Assembly: GCF_029948125.1 (NCBI RefSeq)
Contig: NZ_JASAMB010000028.1
Coordinates: 1 to 64,000 of the forward strand
Length of the DNA stretch: 64,000 nucleotides
Reading direction: 5' to 3'
Origin: Catellatospora sp. KI3
GTDB lineage: Bacteria; Actinomycetota; Actinomycetes; Mycobacteriales; Micromonosporaceae
This document shows, one piece after another, positions 1 to 8,715 of this stretch; position 1 is the first letter of the stretch; every line of letters begins with the position of its first letter. The notes beneath the pieces are model-generated. The model was not told the DNA's origin and ran no database searches. It saw only the letters and a program-made list of their open reading frames with translations. The translations under genes were made by a program, and so were the position numbers.

Positions 1-526
1 GGACGCCGCGATCCAGCCGAGGCTTCGACCCCAAACGACGATCTCCGGCTTCCGCGGAGTAGTCGCTCACCGGTTGCGGTCAAAATGTCAGCCCAGGCCG
101 CTTCCGACCCCAGCCCGCACGGGCTCGGTCCGCTCCATGCCCAGCCCACTTCGACGACCAGCCGACTTGGGCTCAGGCCCAGTTCGGCCCAGCCCGCTCC
201 GGGGCGAGGCGAGGCTCGGTCTCTGCTCACGTGGTTGATCGTCGTCTGGTGTCGAAACCAGGCTCTTCGGGCGAGGTTCTGACACCAGACGGCGATCAGT
301 GAGCTTGCGGGCCGAGACTTTGGCCGCAGGCGGCGATCAGTGAGCTTGCGTGGCGGAGGTTTTGGCCGCAGGCGGCGATCAGTGAGCTTGCGGGCCGAGA
401 CTTTGGCCGCAGGCGGCGATCAGTGAGCTTGCGTGGCGGAGGTTTTGGCCGCAGGCGGCGATCAGTGAGCTTGTGGGGCGGGGGTTTGGGCGTGGGGGGC
501 GATCGCTGTCGGTGGCCGGTGGTGCG
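1..526. other. Non-coding region with short-repeat array
   Basis: No credible gene is seen in this 526-base stretch. Open frames in it are repetitive Ser/Pro/Arg-rich strings on both strands without a ribosome binding site. Its right half is a tandem array (281-about 488). Before that, an 18-base inverted repeat (236-253 with 281-298, one mismatch) surrounds a 27-base loop, and its right arm overlaps the first array unit. Confidence 0.6.
281..488. repeat. Five-unit tandem repeat of about 41-42 bases
   Basis: Units start at about 281, 322, 364, 405 and 447. Each contains the core GGCGATCAGTGAGCTTG, mostly preceded by GGCCGCAGGC. Two unit types alternate (tails ending GAGACTTT and GAGGTTTT), so the array is really an 83-base dimer repeated twice plus a degenerate fifth unit. 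There are no unique spacers, so it is not CRISPR. The CCGCAGG-n-GGCGATC core recurs near 16.2-16.6 kb and at 62.35 kb. Confidence 0.85.
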
Positions 527-1324
527 TCAGGGCTGGTGGGGGTTGTGGGGGTAGGGCGGGGTGGGCGGGGTCGGGGTGGGGAGGGTGTCGGGGTAGGGGT
601 GGTCGGTCGGGTACGCGGGTACCGCAGCACCGGCCGGGGCCTGGGCGGCGTGGCGGCGGGTGAGCCAGATGGCGAGCACCACGATGCCGACGATCACCGC
701 GAGCCCCGCGACACCCCCGACCGCCGCGACGACCGCCCACGGGATCCCCGGCCCGTCCTCGGCGACGGCGCGCAGCCGGTTGTCCTCGCCGAGGCTGAGC
801 TGCCAGGTGACCTTGCGGCCATCGACCCGGGCGTGCGCGTCGTGCTCGATGACGTCGCCGGGGAAGGTGAGCGCGATGGTGATCTGGATGCCGCTCAGGA
901 GCGGCCGGGCCAGTTCGGCCTGCGGGCCGAGGTCGCTGGAGCCGGTCTTGAGGTCGGCGGTGAAGGTGTACTTCCCGTTCGCGTGCTCGATGCGCGGGGC
1001 GCCCGCCCCGCCGGAGTTGAACGCAGCGAACGACAGGTCGTCGTAAATGATCTTCTTGCCGTAGAACTTCCCGTCGTCGTACACCTCGGTCCGGGAGCCC
1101 TTGGGCAGGTCCTTGACCGTGTCTCCGGCCTGGTCGAACGCCTTCTCGGGGCTCTGGCCGCCCATCGAGAGCAGTTTGCGGTCGAGCGCTACGACGGCGG
1201 TCCCGTCGAGGGTGTCGTTGCTGTTGACGGTGAGGTCCATGTCGAGCTTCATGCAGCCCGACAGGCCGAACGCGACGAGCGCGAGGGCGGCCAGGGCGCG
1301 GATTGGTCGGCGGAGCTGTCGCAT
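527..1324 (-). CDS. LppM-like lipoprotein with C-terminal membrane anchor
   Basis: 265-residue secreted protein. An N-terminal signal sequence ends in a lipobox (LSGC, Cys24), so the mature protein should be lipidated. The body (about 25-190) matches what I know of the actinobacterial LppM domain (MKLDMDLTVNSNDTLDGT start). A hydrophobic helix at about 195-217 is followed by a Pro/Thr/His-rich cytoplasmic tail. The double anchoring is usual for LppM, which in mycobacteria is linked to phosphatidylinositol mannoside and phagosome phenotypes. It lies head-to-tail with the next minus-strand secreted protein (42-base gap), perhaps one transcript. Substrate and partners are unknown. Confidence 0.8.
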   Translation of the reverse strand: MRQLRRPIRALAALALVAFGLSGCMKLDMDLTVNSNDTLDGTAVVALDRKLLSMGGQSPEKAFDQAGDTVKDLPKGSRTEVYDDGKFYGKKIIYDDLSFAAFNSGGAGAPRIEHANGKYTFTADLKTGSSDLGPQAELARPLLSGIQITIALTFPGDVIEHDAHARVDGRKVTWQLSLGEDNRLRAVAEDGPGIPWAVVAAVGGVAGLAVIVGIVVLAIWLTRRHAAQAPAGAAVPAYPTDHPYPDTLPTPTPPTPPYPHNPHQP

Positions 1325-1366
1325 CGCGTCAGTATCCGGTCCCGGCGCGGGTACCGGAAGCGCCGG

Positions 1367-2041
1367 TCAGACCCGGCGGCGCAGGACGTACGCGATGGCG
1401 AAGACGCCGAGGGCGATGACCACCACGACCGCGCCGTTGAGCCCGACGAACTTCTGCCAGTCGCCGACCATCGCCTCGATGTCGGGTTCTGCCTGCGGGG
1501 TCTCGACGGTGCCGCCGCCGCCCCCGCCCTCGTTCGGGCCGGGGGTGCCGAGCACGACGCCGACGGCGCGCAGGCTCGACGGCATGCTGAGGCGGCCGTA
1601 GAACCAGGCGGCGGTGACCTTGCGCTTGTCGGGCTGGGCCTGGGGCCGGAAGACGCGCGGGCCGCCCGCCGCGGCGGGGTACAGGTCGTAGGTCTGCTTG
1701 GCCGCGCCGTTGACCGTGGTGACCACGGTGTACTTGGGGCCGAGCTTGTCGGCGGCGGGCGCCTTCAGCACGGAGGTGCGGCTGGCCAGCCAGTCGACCT
1801 CGCTGATCAGTAGTGCGAACACCCGCTGGTCGCTGGCGGAGCTGACGGTCAGCGGGGCGGTGATCCCCGCGCCGGTGATCGTGATGAGCTTCAGGTCGGG
1901 GGAGGGGCTGGGCTTGGCCGACGGCCTGGGCGGCTTCGGGGCCGGGCTCGGCGCCGAAGCGTGCGCTGCCGGAGCGCTCACCAGCAGCAGGAATGCGGTG
2001 AACACCCCTGCGACGATCTTCCGGTGGATGCTCCGGCCCAT
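1367..2041 (-). CDS. Secreted, membrane-anchored hypothetical protein
   Basis: 224 residues, family not recognised. It has a signal peptide (about 1-28, ending AAHA), then a Pro/Ser/Lys-rich linker and a globular region of about 130 residues without cysteines or an obvious catalytic motif. A Gly-rich stretch precedes one C-terminal transmembrane helix (about 200-220) ending in Arg residues, giving an extracytoplasmic domain tethered at its C terminus. The next gene downstream (527-1324) has a similar signal plus C-terminal anchor design, so the two may form a small cell-envelope unit. The ATG has a weak G-rich ribosome site. Function is not inferable. Confidence 0.7.
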   Translation of the reverse strand: MGRSIHRKIVAGVFTAFLLLVSAPAAHASAPSPAPKPPRPSAKPSPSPDLKLITITGAGITAPLTVSSASDQRVFALLISEVDWLASRTSVLKAPAADKLGPKYTVVTTVNGAAKQTYDLYPAAAGGPRVFRPQAQPDKRKVTAAWFYGRLSMPSSLRAVGVVLGTPGPNEGGGGGGTVETPQAEPDIEAMVGDWQKFVGLNGAVVVVIALGVFAIAYVLRRRV

Positions 2042-2405
2042 GCTCGCCCCGTTCGCTGCAACGACTCGGCCCGCCGGAGGGCGGGCGGGGTCACCTGAGA
2101 TCCGTCCGAAGGGCGGATCGTGTCACCCGTACCCGCTGAGGGGCGGGTCACGTCAACTGAGAACAGTGTGACTGGTGATACCAGTCAAAGACTCGCGCAG
2201 GGGCCGTCTAGTTGCCGAATGGATAGTCACGTTTAGGACACGAAATCCGGATGTGCCTCCGTTCTGGACGGCCCGTGATCGTGACATGTGCCACGAGTGA
2301 CGATCGACCGCCGGTAAGCGAGGTGACGTCCGTCCCGTCGGGAACCAGACGCCGGGTACCGTCGACCAACCGCGGACAGACCTGCCCGACCGAGTGGAGA
2401 ACGAC
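2042..2405. other. Divergent intergenic region with inverted repeats
   Basis: No gene is seen in this 364-base gap between divergently oriented genes. It holds a 9-base stem at 2099-2119 and a perfect inverted repeat at 2170-2186 (GACTGGT, 3-base spacer, ACCAGTC), the latter a plausible operator. A possible promoter for the CopC-like gene is TTGCCG at about 2212 with TAGGAC at about 2234, but the match is weak. Confidence 0.4.
2170..2186. promoter_or_regulatory. Putative operator (7-base inverted repeat)
   Basis: GACTGGT-gat-ACCAGTC is a perfect 7-base dyad in the gap between the secreted-protein gene and the CopC-like gene. Size and position suit a dimeric repressor site, but no regulator is encoded nearby. 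Confidence 0.35.
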
Positions 2406-2996
2406 GTGACCAACCCCGTCCAGCGCACCCGCACCTGGGCGTACGCCCTGGTGGCAGCCGTAGCGGCCGCCCTGCTGGCGCTGGTGGCGCAGCCGGCCTG
2501 GGCGCACAACTCGCTGGTGTCGGCGTCCCCGGCCAAGAACGCGACGGTGGCCGCCCCGCCCGCCCAGGTGATGCTGAAGTTCCTGGCCACGCTGAAGAAG
2601 GACGGCGCGAAGCTCACCGTCACCGGCCCGGACGGTGCGAGCGCGGCGGAGACGCCCGCGATCAGCGGCAAGACCATCTCGGCGAAGTTCACCGGCACCG
2701 CCGGGGGCGCGTACAAGGTGGCCTTCGAGGTGTCCTCCGAGGACGGCCACCTGGTCAAGGGGGAGTACACGTTCACTGTCGCGGGGCAGCCGAGCCCGGC
2801 GCCGGTCACCGAGTCGGCCGCGGCGCCGAGCGCCGCGCCGAGCACCGCCGCGCCCGCCTCGCCCAGCCCGGCGCAGGCGCAGCCGGCCGGCGGCGAGGAC
2901 AAGCCGTGGTGGCCGTGGATCGGCGGGGCGGCGGTGGCGGGTCTGCTCGTCGGCGGGCTGCTCAACCTGGTCAAGCGGCGCCGCGGTCAGGCCTGA
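2406..2996 (+). CDS. CopC-domain copper-binding-type secreted protein
   Basis: 196 residues. The GTG at 2406 is chosen because GGAG lies 6 bases upstream (2396-2399); an in-frame GTG at 2394 would overlap that site. The signal peptide ends AQPAWA, so the mature protein begins with His34. A free N-terminal His is the Cu(II) ligand of CopC proteins, and the later SSEDGHLVKGEY motif supplies the usual Asp/His ligands. The CopC beta-sandwich spans about 34-130. An Ala/Pro/Ser linker (about 131-165) leads to a C-terminal transmembrane helix and KRRR stop-transfer. The protein probably handles copper outside the membrane, though no CopD is adjacent. Confidence 0.88.
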   Translation: MTNPVQRTRTWAYALVAAVAAALLALVAQPAWAHNSLVSASPAKNATVAAPPAQVMLKFLATLKKDGAKLTVTGPDGASAAETPAISGKTISAKFTGTAGGAYKVAFEVSSEDGHLVKGEYTFTVAGQPSPAPVTESAAAPSAAPSTAAPASPSPAQAQPAGGEDKPWWPWIGGAAVAGLLVGGLLNLVKRRRGQA

Positions 2997-3010
2997 CTCC
3001 GGCCGTACCC

Positions 3011-3050
3011 GCGCGAAAGGGCCCGCCGGTCACCGGCGGGTCCTTTCGCG
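3011..3050. terminator. Bidirectional hairpin between convergent genes
   Basis: Nearly perfect inverted repeat with 20-base arms (one mismatch) and core CCGCCGGT/ACCGGCGG, between the end of the CopC-like gene and the end of gltX. Outer arms carry GAAAGG/CCTTTC, giving a short T-run in either direction. Confidence 0.8.
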
Positions 3051-3057
3051 TCCGGGT

Positions 3058-4491
3058 TCAGGACGCGGGGGTCAGCTTCGCCAGGCGGGCGAGCGTACGC
3101 TCGCGGCCCAGCACCTCCAGCGACTCGAACAGCGGCAGGCCCACCGAGCGGCCGGTCACCGCGACCCGCACCGGTGCCTGCGCCTTGCCCAGCTTGAGCC
3201 CGTGCGCCTCGCCGACGGCGACCAGCGTGTTCTTGATCGACTCGGCGTCCCAGGACGGCAGGTCCCGCAGCGCCGAGGTCACGTCGGGCAGGATGCCCGC
3301 GTCCTTGGCCGCCTTGGCCCAGGCCGCCTCGTCCAGCAGCGGGGAGTCCAGGAACAGGAAGTCCACGTAGGAGACCACCTCGGACAGCACCGCGATGCGG
3401 GTCTGCACCAGTTCGGCCACCTGCGCGAACACGGCCGCGTCGTACTTCGCCGGGTCCCACGGCGGCGCCACGATGCCGTAGCCCCGGTCGGCCCGCTCCT
3501 GCTCGGTCGGGAACGGCCCGGTCAGCCACGGCGTGCACGCCTCGGCGAACTCGGCCACGCTCAGCGCCCGGATGTACTCGCCGTTGAACGCGCGCAGCTT
3601 CTTCTCGTCGAAGAACGCCGGGGACGGGTTGACCTCCTCCAGGCGGAACTCGTCCTCGACCACCGACCACGGCACGATCTCGCGGTCGCCGGAGGGCGCC
3701 CAGCCCAGCAGCATCAGGTAGTTGCGCATGGCGGCGGCGAGGTAGCCCTCGTCGCGGTACATCTCCAGGGCGACCTTGTCGCGGCGCTTGGACAGCTTCT
3801 GCCGCTTCTCGTTGACCACGACCGGCACGTGCGCCCAGACCGGCGGCTCGTGCCCAAGCGCCTGCCACAGCAGCTGCTGCTTGGGCGTGTTGGGCAGGTG
3901 CTCCTCGGCCCGGATCACGTGGGTGATCCCCATGGTGACGTCGTCGACCACGTTGGCCAGCAGGAAGACCGGGGAGCCGTCGCCGCGCGCGATGACGAAG
4001 TCCTCGATCAGCTTGTTCTCGAAGGTCGGCTCGCCGCGGATCAGGTCGACGACCTTGGTGACACCCTCGTCGGGGGTACGGAAGCGCAGCGCGCGCCCCT
4101 CGCCCGGGGTGAGGCCGCGGTCGCGGCAGAAGCCGTCGTACCCGGAGAACTTGTTCTCGGTGCGGGCCTGCACGTCGTCGCGGGTGCAGTCGCAGTAGTA
4201 CGCCCGGCCCGCGTCGAACAGCTGCTGGGCGGCCTTGGCGTGCTCGGCGTGGTACGACGACTGGAACAGCGGCCCCTCGTAGGTGTCGCGGGCGATGCCG
4301 ATCCACTCCAGCGCCGAGAGGATGCCCTCGGTCCACTCGGGGCGGTTGCGCGCGGCATCGGTGTCCTCGATGCGCAGCACGAACACGCCGCCGTGCTGCT
4401 TGGCGTAGACCGCGTTCTGCAGGGCTGACCGGGCGCCGCCGACATGGAACATGCCGGTGGGAGATGGGGCGAATCGCACACGTACCGTCAC
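3058..4491 (-). CDS. gltX: Glutamyl-tRNA synthetase
   Basis: 477 residues, normal for bacterial class I GluRS. It charges tRNA-Glu, and in organisms lacking GlnRS also tRNA-Gln. The N terminus [17 protein letters not shown] contains the HIGH-type motif (H16-VGG). IEDTD follows at about 42-46, and the KMSKS-type loop is KLSKRR at 232-237. The C-terminal part (about 320-477) is the helical anticodon-binding domain. Cysteines near 100-140 (YYCDCTRDD and GFCRD) are probably the usual zinc-site region. The gene is monocistronic, closed by the hairpin at 3011-3050. Confidence 0.97.
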   Translation of the reverse strand: MTVRVRFAPSPTGMFHVGGARSALQNAVYAKQHGGVFVLRIEDTDAARNRPEWTEGILSALEWIGIARDTYEGPLFQSSYHAEHAKAAQQLFDAGRAYYCDCTRDDVQARTENKFSGYDGFCRDRGLTPGEGRALRFRTPDEGVTKVVDLIRGEPTFENKLIEDFVIARGDGSPVFLLANVVDDVTMGITHVIRAEEHLPNTPKQQLLWQALGHEPPVWAHVPVVVNEKRQKLSKRRDKVALEMYRDEGYLAAAMRNYLMLLGWAPSGDREIVPWSVVEDEFRLEEVNPSPAFFDEKKLRAFNGEYIRALSVAEFAEACTPWLTGPFPTEQERADRGYGIVAPPWDPAKYDAAVFAQVAELVQTRIAVLSEVVSYVDFLFLDSPLLDEAAWAKAAKDAGILPDVTSALRDLPSWDAESIKNTLVAVGEAHGLKLGKAQAPVRVAVTGRSVGLPLFESLEVLGRERTLARLAKLTPAS

Positions 4492-4575
4492 GGACTCCAG
4501 GGTACGGCGCGACCCCCGTCACCCCGCCACGAGGTTATCGGCGCGCGGTCGCGAGCTGCCGGGCGGCGCTGAGTC

Positions 4576-6150
4576 CTAGGGCCGGGGCGCCAGCGCGGCG
4601 GGCTCGGCCCCGGCCGGGACCTGCGGCAGGGGCTGGCCGGAGCGCTCCAGCAGCACCACGGCCACGCCTTGGATGCGCTGCTCGAACCGCGCGGTGAACT
4701 CGGTGCGCAGCAGCTCGGCGCGGGTGGCCGGCAGCCAGCCGTACAGGTTGCCGTCCGGGGCCGAGGTGACCAGCCACAGCCGCTTGACGCCCCGCGCGCA
4801 GGCCGCCGGGTCGGCGCACTCGACCGCGTTGAAGGTGCCGGTGGCCTGGGACGGGACGCTGACGAACACGTCCTTGGGCGCGGTCACGTCGCGCAGTTCG
4901 AACGCCATGCCGCGCCGGAAGACGCGAGGCCCGCCGTGCGTGGTGCCGCCGTAGGCGATGGCGTCGCCGGGCTCCAGCCGCGCCTTGATGATCTGTGCGG
5001 CGGTGCGCAGGTCGGGCTGGTTGCCGGCGGGCAGCGTACGCGCGTCGACCTGGCCCGGCAGCGCCAGCGCGCCCAGGACGGCCAGGCCCGCCGCGACCAC
5101 GGCCCAGGAACGGCCGCTGCGCGGGGTGACCGGCGCGAACCGGCCCCTGGCGGCGGCGACGAACGCGGTCACGCCCAGCGCCGCGCCCCGCCGCAGCGTG
5201 ACGGCGGCCAGCAGCACCCACGCGGGCAGCGTGAACAGCAGGTACCGCGACAGCATCAGGTTCACCAGGGGCGTGGCCGCCAGCACCAGCGCCGGGGGCA
5301 GCAGCGCCCAGGCCAGCAGCAGGCGGCGGCGCGGGTCGGCCAGCCGGATCGCGAGCACGCCCAGCGCCAGCACCAGCAGGCCGACGGTCAGCGAGCCGAA
5401 CACGGCGGTGACGAACGAGCGGATCGACTCCTCCCGCGTCTCGATCCAGCCGATCTGCCGCGACTGGCCCCGGCCGAGCAGCAGCAGCGGCACCACCGGC
5501 AGGCCGCCGCAGACGGCGGCGGCGGTCCAGCGGCGCAGGGCGGTCAGGCGCGGGGCGGCGGTGGCCAGGACCGCGAGCGCGTGGGCGCCGAGCACCGTCA
5601 GCGCGACCAGGTGCGACCAGCCGATGAGGGTCACCGTCAGCGCGTACGGCACCCAGCGGCGCACCAGGTCGGGCCGCTCCAGGGCGCGCAGCAGCAGCAG
5701 GGTGGCCCCGGCGGTGGCGGCCAGCGCGAACGCGTACGGCCGGGCCTCCTCGCCGTAGCGCGACACCGACGGCAGCACCGCGAACAGCAGGCCCGCGACC
5801 AGGCCGGTGCCGGGTGAGAACAGCCGCCGCCCGAGCGCCCCGAGCAGGCCCGCGGTGACCGCCATCGCGAGCGCCGAGGGCAGCCGCAGGCTGGTCAGGC
5901 TGTCCCCGAACAGGGTGATCCACGCGCGGGTGAACAGGTAGAACGGCGCGAAGACGGCATCTACGTTGGACAGCAGGTGCTTGAGGTCGGCGGGGGACAG
6001 GGTCGCCGCGTACCAGGTGGCGTACTCGTCGCGCCACAGCGCCCGCCGGTCGTGGCCGAGCAGGACGGCGACGAGGGTGACGAGCGCGGGGGCCGTGACC
6101 GGCAGGCTGCGTGTCAGCCGGTCGGGGGCGTGCACGGATAGGCGGGTCAC
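4576..6150 (-). CDS. GT-C family polyprenol-dependent glycosyltransferase (mannosyltransferase-like)
   Basis: 524-residue polytopic membrane protein. The GTG at 6150 is chosen because AGGAGA lies 6 bases upstream (minus-strand complement of 6157-6162); longer ATG starts have no such site. An acidic pair in the first extracytoplasmic loop (WRDEYATW, D41/E42) followed by many hydrophobic helices is the layout of GT39/PMT-like GT-C enzymes. These move a sugar from a polyprenyl phosphate onto protein or glycan outside the membrane. The window also encodes polyprenol-phosphomannose synthase (26664-27398), a possible donor source. It is divergent from the Stealth gene across an AT-rich 106-base gap. 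The acceptor is unknown. Confidence 0.82.
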   Translation of the reverse strand: MTRLSVHAPDRLTRSLPVTAPALVTLVAVLLGHDRRALWRDEYATWYAATLSPADLKHLLSNVDAVFAPFYLFTRAWITLFGDSLTSLRLPSALAMAVTAGLLGALGRRLFSPGTGLVAGLLFAVLPSVSRYGEEARPYAFALAATAGATLLLLRALERPDLVRRWVPYALTVTLIGWSHLVALTVLGAHALAVLATAAPRLTALRRWTAAAVCGGLPVVPLLLLGRGQSRQIGWIETREESIRSFVTAVFGSLTVGLLVLALGVLAIRLADPRRRLLLAWALLPPALVLAATPLVNLMLSRYLLFTLPAWVLLAAVTLRRGAALGVTAFVAAARGRFAPVTPRSGRSWAVVAAGLAVLGALALPGQVDARTLPAGNQPDLRTAAQIIKARLEPGDAIAYGGTTHGGPRVFRRGMAFELRDVTAPKDVFVSVPSQATGTFNAVECADPAACARGVKRLWLVTSAPDGNLYGWLPATRAELLRTEFTARFEQRIQGVAVVLLERSGQPLPQVPAGAEPAALAPRP

Positions 6151-6256
6151 GCGTTGTCTCCTGTGCAGATGCGCCCTCATCGAGCGCGTGAACATGAAAA
6201 GTTCTTATTGTGGCGATACGCTAGCTTTAGTGCCTTATCGTTTATGTTGGGTCGTT

Positions 6257-7948
6257 GTGAAGCAGATTGTCAAACGCCTCCTGCCCCGCCCCGCGCTCAA
6301 AGCCGCGGCGTGCCGTCTGCCGCTGCGCCAGCGGGTCCGCATCGCGAAGCTGCTGGTCGGCGGCGTCGGACGGAGCCGGGCGCGCAGTCACGGGGTGTCC
6401 GCCGTGGCGATCGCCGGCGCCTCCCCGGCGACGGCCTGGCACGGCAACCTGCAGATCGTGCTCGGCCTGCTCGAGGACGCCGGGCTGGACTACTTCTGCG
6501 TGCCGCACATCGACCCGCGCTGCAGCGCGGTCGCGGTCGGCGTCGAACACCGGCCCGCCGTGCTGCGCCTGCTGCGCGGCCAGCCCGCCGCACCCGGCAT
6601 GGTGGTGCGCACCATGGACGGCGAGGGCCGCCGCATCAGCCCGCAGCGGTGCCGGGTGGTGCAGGTCTACCAGGCCGTCACCAGCCCGGAGGGCAACGCG
6701 CTGCTCGACGGGGCGTACGCGTGCGAGATCGAGTTCTGGGACACCGTGAAGGTGGCGGGGTGGGACGCCCCGCGCCTGGTCGGGCCGCGTCCGCACCGGG
6801 TCGGCACCGTCGTCAGCGTCGACACCCCGGTCGAGCACGTACCCGCGCAGCGCCTGTCGCAGTTCATGCCCGCCTCGGCCGAGCCGCGCTTCCGCAGCCG
6901 CGCCGTCTACGCCGAGCCCGGCCCCAACGACGTGCGGTTCCCGATCGACGTCGTCTACACCTGGGTCGACGGCGACGACCCGGCCTGGCAGGCCCGCAAG
7001 GCCAAGGCGATGGGCGCCGACGACTCGTTCAACGGGCTGGCCACCAACGCCTCGCGCTTCACCTCGCGCGACGAGCTGCTGTACTCGATGCGCTCACTGC
7101 ACGCCTTCGCGCCCTGGGTGAACCACATCTACCTGGTCACCGACGATCAGGTGCCGAGCTGGCTCGACCTGTCCTCACCGCGGGTCACCCTGGTCACCCA
7201 CCGGGAGATCTTCGGCGACGTGGGCGTGCTGCCCACGTTCAACTCGCACGCCATCGAGTCGCGGCTGCACCGGGTGCCCGGCCTGTCCGAGCACTTCCTG
7301 TACTTCAACGACGACATGATCCTGGGCCGCCCGGTGCTGCCCGGCCAGTTCTTCTTCGCCAACGGGGTGGCCAAGTTCTTCCCGTCCAGCTCGCTGGTCG
7401 ACCTGAACCCGCCCGCCCCGGCCGACCACCCGGTGGACGTGGCGGCCAAGAACAACCGGCGGCTGATCCAGGCGCGGTTCGGCACCCAGGTCTACCAGAA
7501 GATGCGGCACGTGCCGTACCCGCTGCTGCGCAGCGTGCTGGAGGAGATCGAGACCGAGCTGCGCGAGGAGTCGCACGCGACCGCCTCGCACCAGTTCCGC
7601 GACCGCGGCGACCTGTCCATCCCGTCGTCGCTGGCGCACTACTGGGCGCACAGCACCGGCCGCTCGGTGCCCGCCGGCATCTCCCACGTCTACATCGACC
7701 TGGGCGGTCTGGTCGCGCCGGTGATGCTGGCCCGGCTGGTACGCCAGCGCAACACCGACGTGTTCTGCCTCAACGACACCAACTCCGAGCTCGACGACCT
7801 CGACGAGCAGGCGCGGATGGTGAAGGACTTCATGGCGGCGTACTTCCCGTTCCAGGCGCCCTGGGAGCTGACCGGCGCCCAGGGCCGGATGGAACTCACC
7901 CAGCAGCGCCGCGACCCGGCCGCCGCCCACCCCAAGGTCACCGCCTGA
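6257..7948 (+). CDS. Stealth-family sugar-phosphate transferase
   Basis: 563 residues from the GTG at 6257. An ATG at 6194 would add 21 residues encoded by an AT-rich stretch that looks like promoter/leader, so the shorter start is preferred. Stealth conserved regions are visible: CR1 IDVVYTWVDGDDPAWQ (from about 230), CR2 SRFTSRDELLYSMRSL through FLYFNDDM (about 266-365), CR3 around KMRHVPYPLLRSVLEE (from about 415), and a C-terminal CR4-like segment with CLND. Family members are hexose-1-phosphoryl transferases making phosphodiester-linked capsule or wall polysaccharides. The first 220 residues are a variable N-terminal domain. It probably makes surface phosphoglycan. The acceptor is unknown. 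Confidence 0.9.
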   Translation: MKQIVKRLLPRPALKAAACRLPLRQRVRIAKLLVGGVGRSRARSHGVSAVAIAGASPATAWHGNLQIVLGLLEDAGLDYFCVPHIDPRCSAVAVGVEHRPAVLRLLRGQPAAPGMVVRTMDGEGRRISPQRCRVVQVYQAVTSPEGNALLDGAYACEIEFWDTVKVAGWDAPRLVGPRPHRVGTVVSVDTPVEHVPAQRLSQFMPASAEPRFRSRAVYAEPGPNDVRFPIDVVYTWVDGDDPAWQARKAKAMGADDSFNGLATNASRFTSRDELLYSMRSLHAFAPWVNHIYLVTDDQVPSWLDLSSPRVTLVTHREIFGDVGVLPTFNSHAIESRLHRVPGLSEHFLYFNDDMILGRPVLPGQFFFANGVAKFFPSSSLVDLNPPAPADHPVDVAAKNNRRLIQARFGTQVYQKMRHVPYPLLRSVLEEIETELREESHATASHQFRDRGDLSIPSSLAHYWAHSTGRSVPAGISHVYIDLGGLVAPVMLARLVRQRNTDVFCLNDTNSELDDLDEQARMVKDFMAAYFPFQAPWELTGAQGRMELTQQRRDPAAAHPKVTA

Positions 7949-8002
7949 CCCGTCCAAGATCGCTCAAGTTGCCCGGCGATAAGGGGAAAGAGCGGCCATG
8001 AT

Positions 8003-8058
8003 ACGCACGAGTGCCCGGCAACTCCGATGGTCTTCGGGGTGGCCGGGCACTCGTGCGT
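8003..8058. terminator. Perfect 17-base-arm hairpin between convergent genes
   Basis: Arms at 8003-8019 and 8042-8058 are exact complements (outer ACGCACGAG, inner TGCCCGGC) with a 22-base loop. It lies between the convergent Stealth and metallo-hydrolase genes and lacks a T-run, so it may act in both directions or only stabilise 3' ends. Confidence 0.75.
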
Positions 8059-8073
8059 GCGGCGGGGACTGGG

Positions 8074-8715
8074 TCAGGCCAGGGTGACCGAGGCGCCCAG
8101 GTCGATGCGGGCGTACTCCGTGTCGCCCTTCCACTCCACCCAGCGGTCGACGTTGCCCAGGCCGCGCTCGCTGAGCATGGCGTCGTGGATGGAGTAGGCC
8201 CGCTGCGGCTTGACCGCCCGGACGAAGTCCAGCGCCCCGGCCATGGTGAACCACGGCCCGGAGGTCGGCAGCAGCAGCGTGCGGACCTGCTGGGACGGTA
8301 CGAAGAACGAGTCGCCCGGGTGGTAGACGTCGCCCGCGACCACGAACCCGACGTTCGCGCAGCCCGGCAGGCCCTCGTAGATCTCGGCGTGCAGGCCGCC
8401 GACGACCTCCACCGGCAGCCCGGCGGCGGTGACCGTGTCCCCGACCGCGACCGTGACCACCGCCGCGCCGCGCTCGGCGAGCTGGGCCGCCACCGGGTCC
8501 GGGGCGTAGACGCGCAGCTGCGGATCGGCGGCCGCCGCGGCGGCGATCCGGTCCACGTCGATGTGATCGGCGTGCTCGTGGGTGACGAGCACCGCGCCGG
8601 CGCCCGCGAACGCCTCGTCCTCGCTCCAGGTGCCCGGGTCGATCACCAGCACCTGGCCGTCGTGCTCGATCCGGACACAGGCGTGGGTGTACTTGATCAG
8701 ACGCATGCGGCTCAC
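8074..8715 (-). CDS. MBL-fold metallo-hydrolase (UlaG-like)
   Basis: 213 residues. The start is taken at the GTG overlapping the TGA of the upstream M48 gene (GTGA overlap at 8712-8715); an ATG at 8706 is the alternative. THEHADHID is the metal-binding HxHxDH signature of metallo-beta-lactamase-fold hydrolases. D25-PG (VIDPGTW) precedes it, and GDVYHPGDSF and the late SIHDAM/His supply further ligands. The compact beta-lactamase_B_3 style resembles UlaG-like hydrolases acting on lactones or phosphodiesters. Translational coupling to the protease gene suggests co-expression. The substrate cannot be read from sequence. Confidence 0.87.
   Translation of the reverse strand: MSRMRLIKYTHACVRIEHDGQVLVIDPGTWSEDEAFAGAGAVLVTHEHADHIDVDRIAAAAAADPQLRVYAPDPVAAQLAERGAAVVTVAVGDTVTAAGLPVEVVGGLHAEIYEGLPGCANVGFVVAGDVYHPGDSFFVPSQQVRTLLLPTSGPWFTMAGALDFVRAVKPQRAYSIHDAMLSERGLGNVDRWVEWKGDTEYARIDLGASVTLA

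Noticed and set aside
281-488. CRISPR-like regular array
   Set aside because: Units are directly tandem with no unique spacers, the unit itself varies in two alternating forms, and no cas genes are in the window.
4637-4646. GGAGCGCTCC resembling a CebR/CelR operator
   Set aside because: It lacks the outer T/A and one G/C pair of the consensus, and lies inside the GT-C transferase coding sequence near its 3' end.
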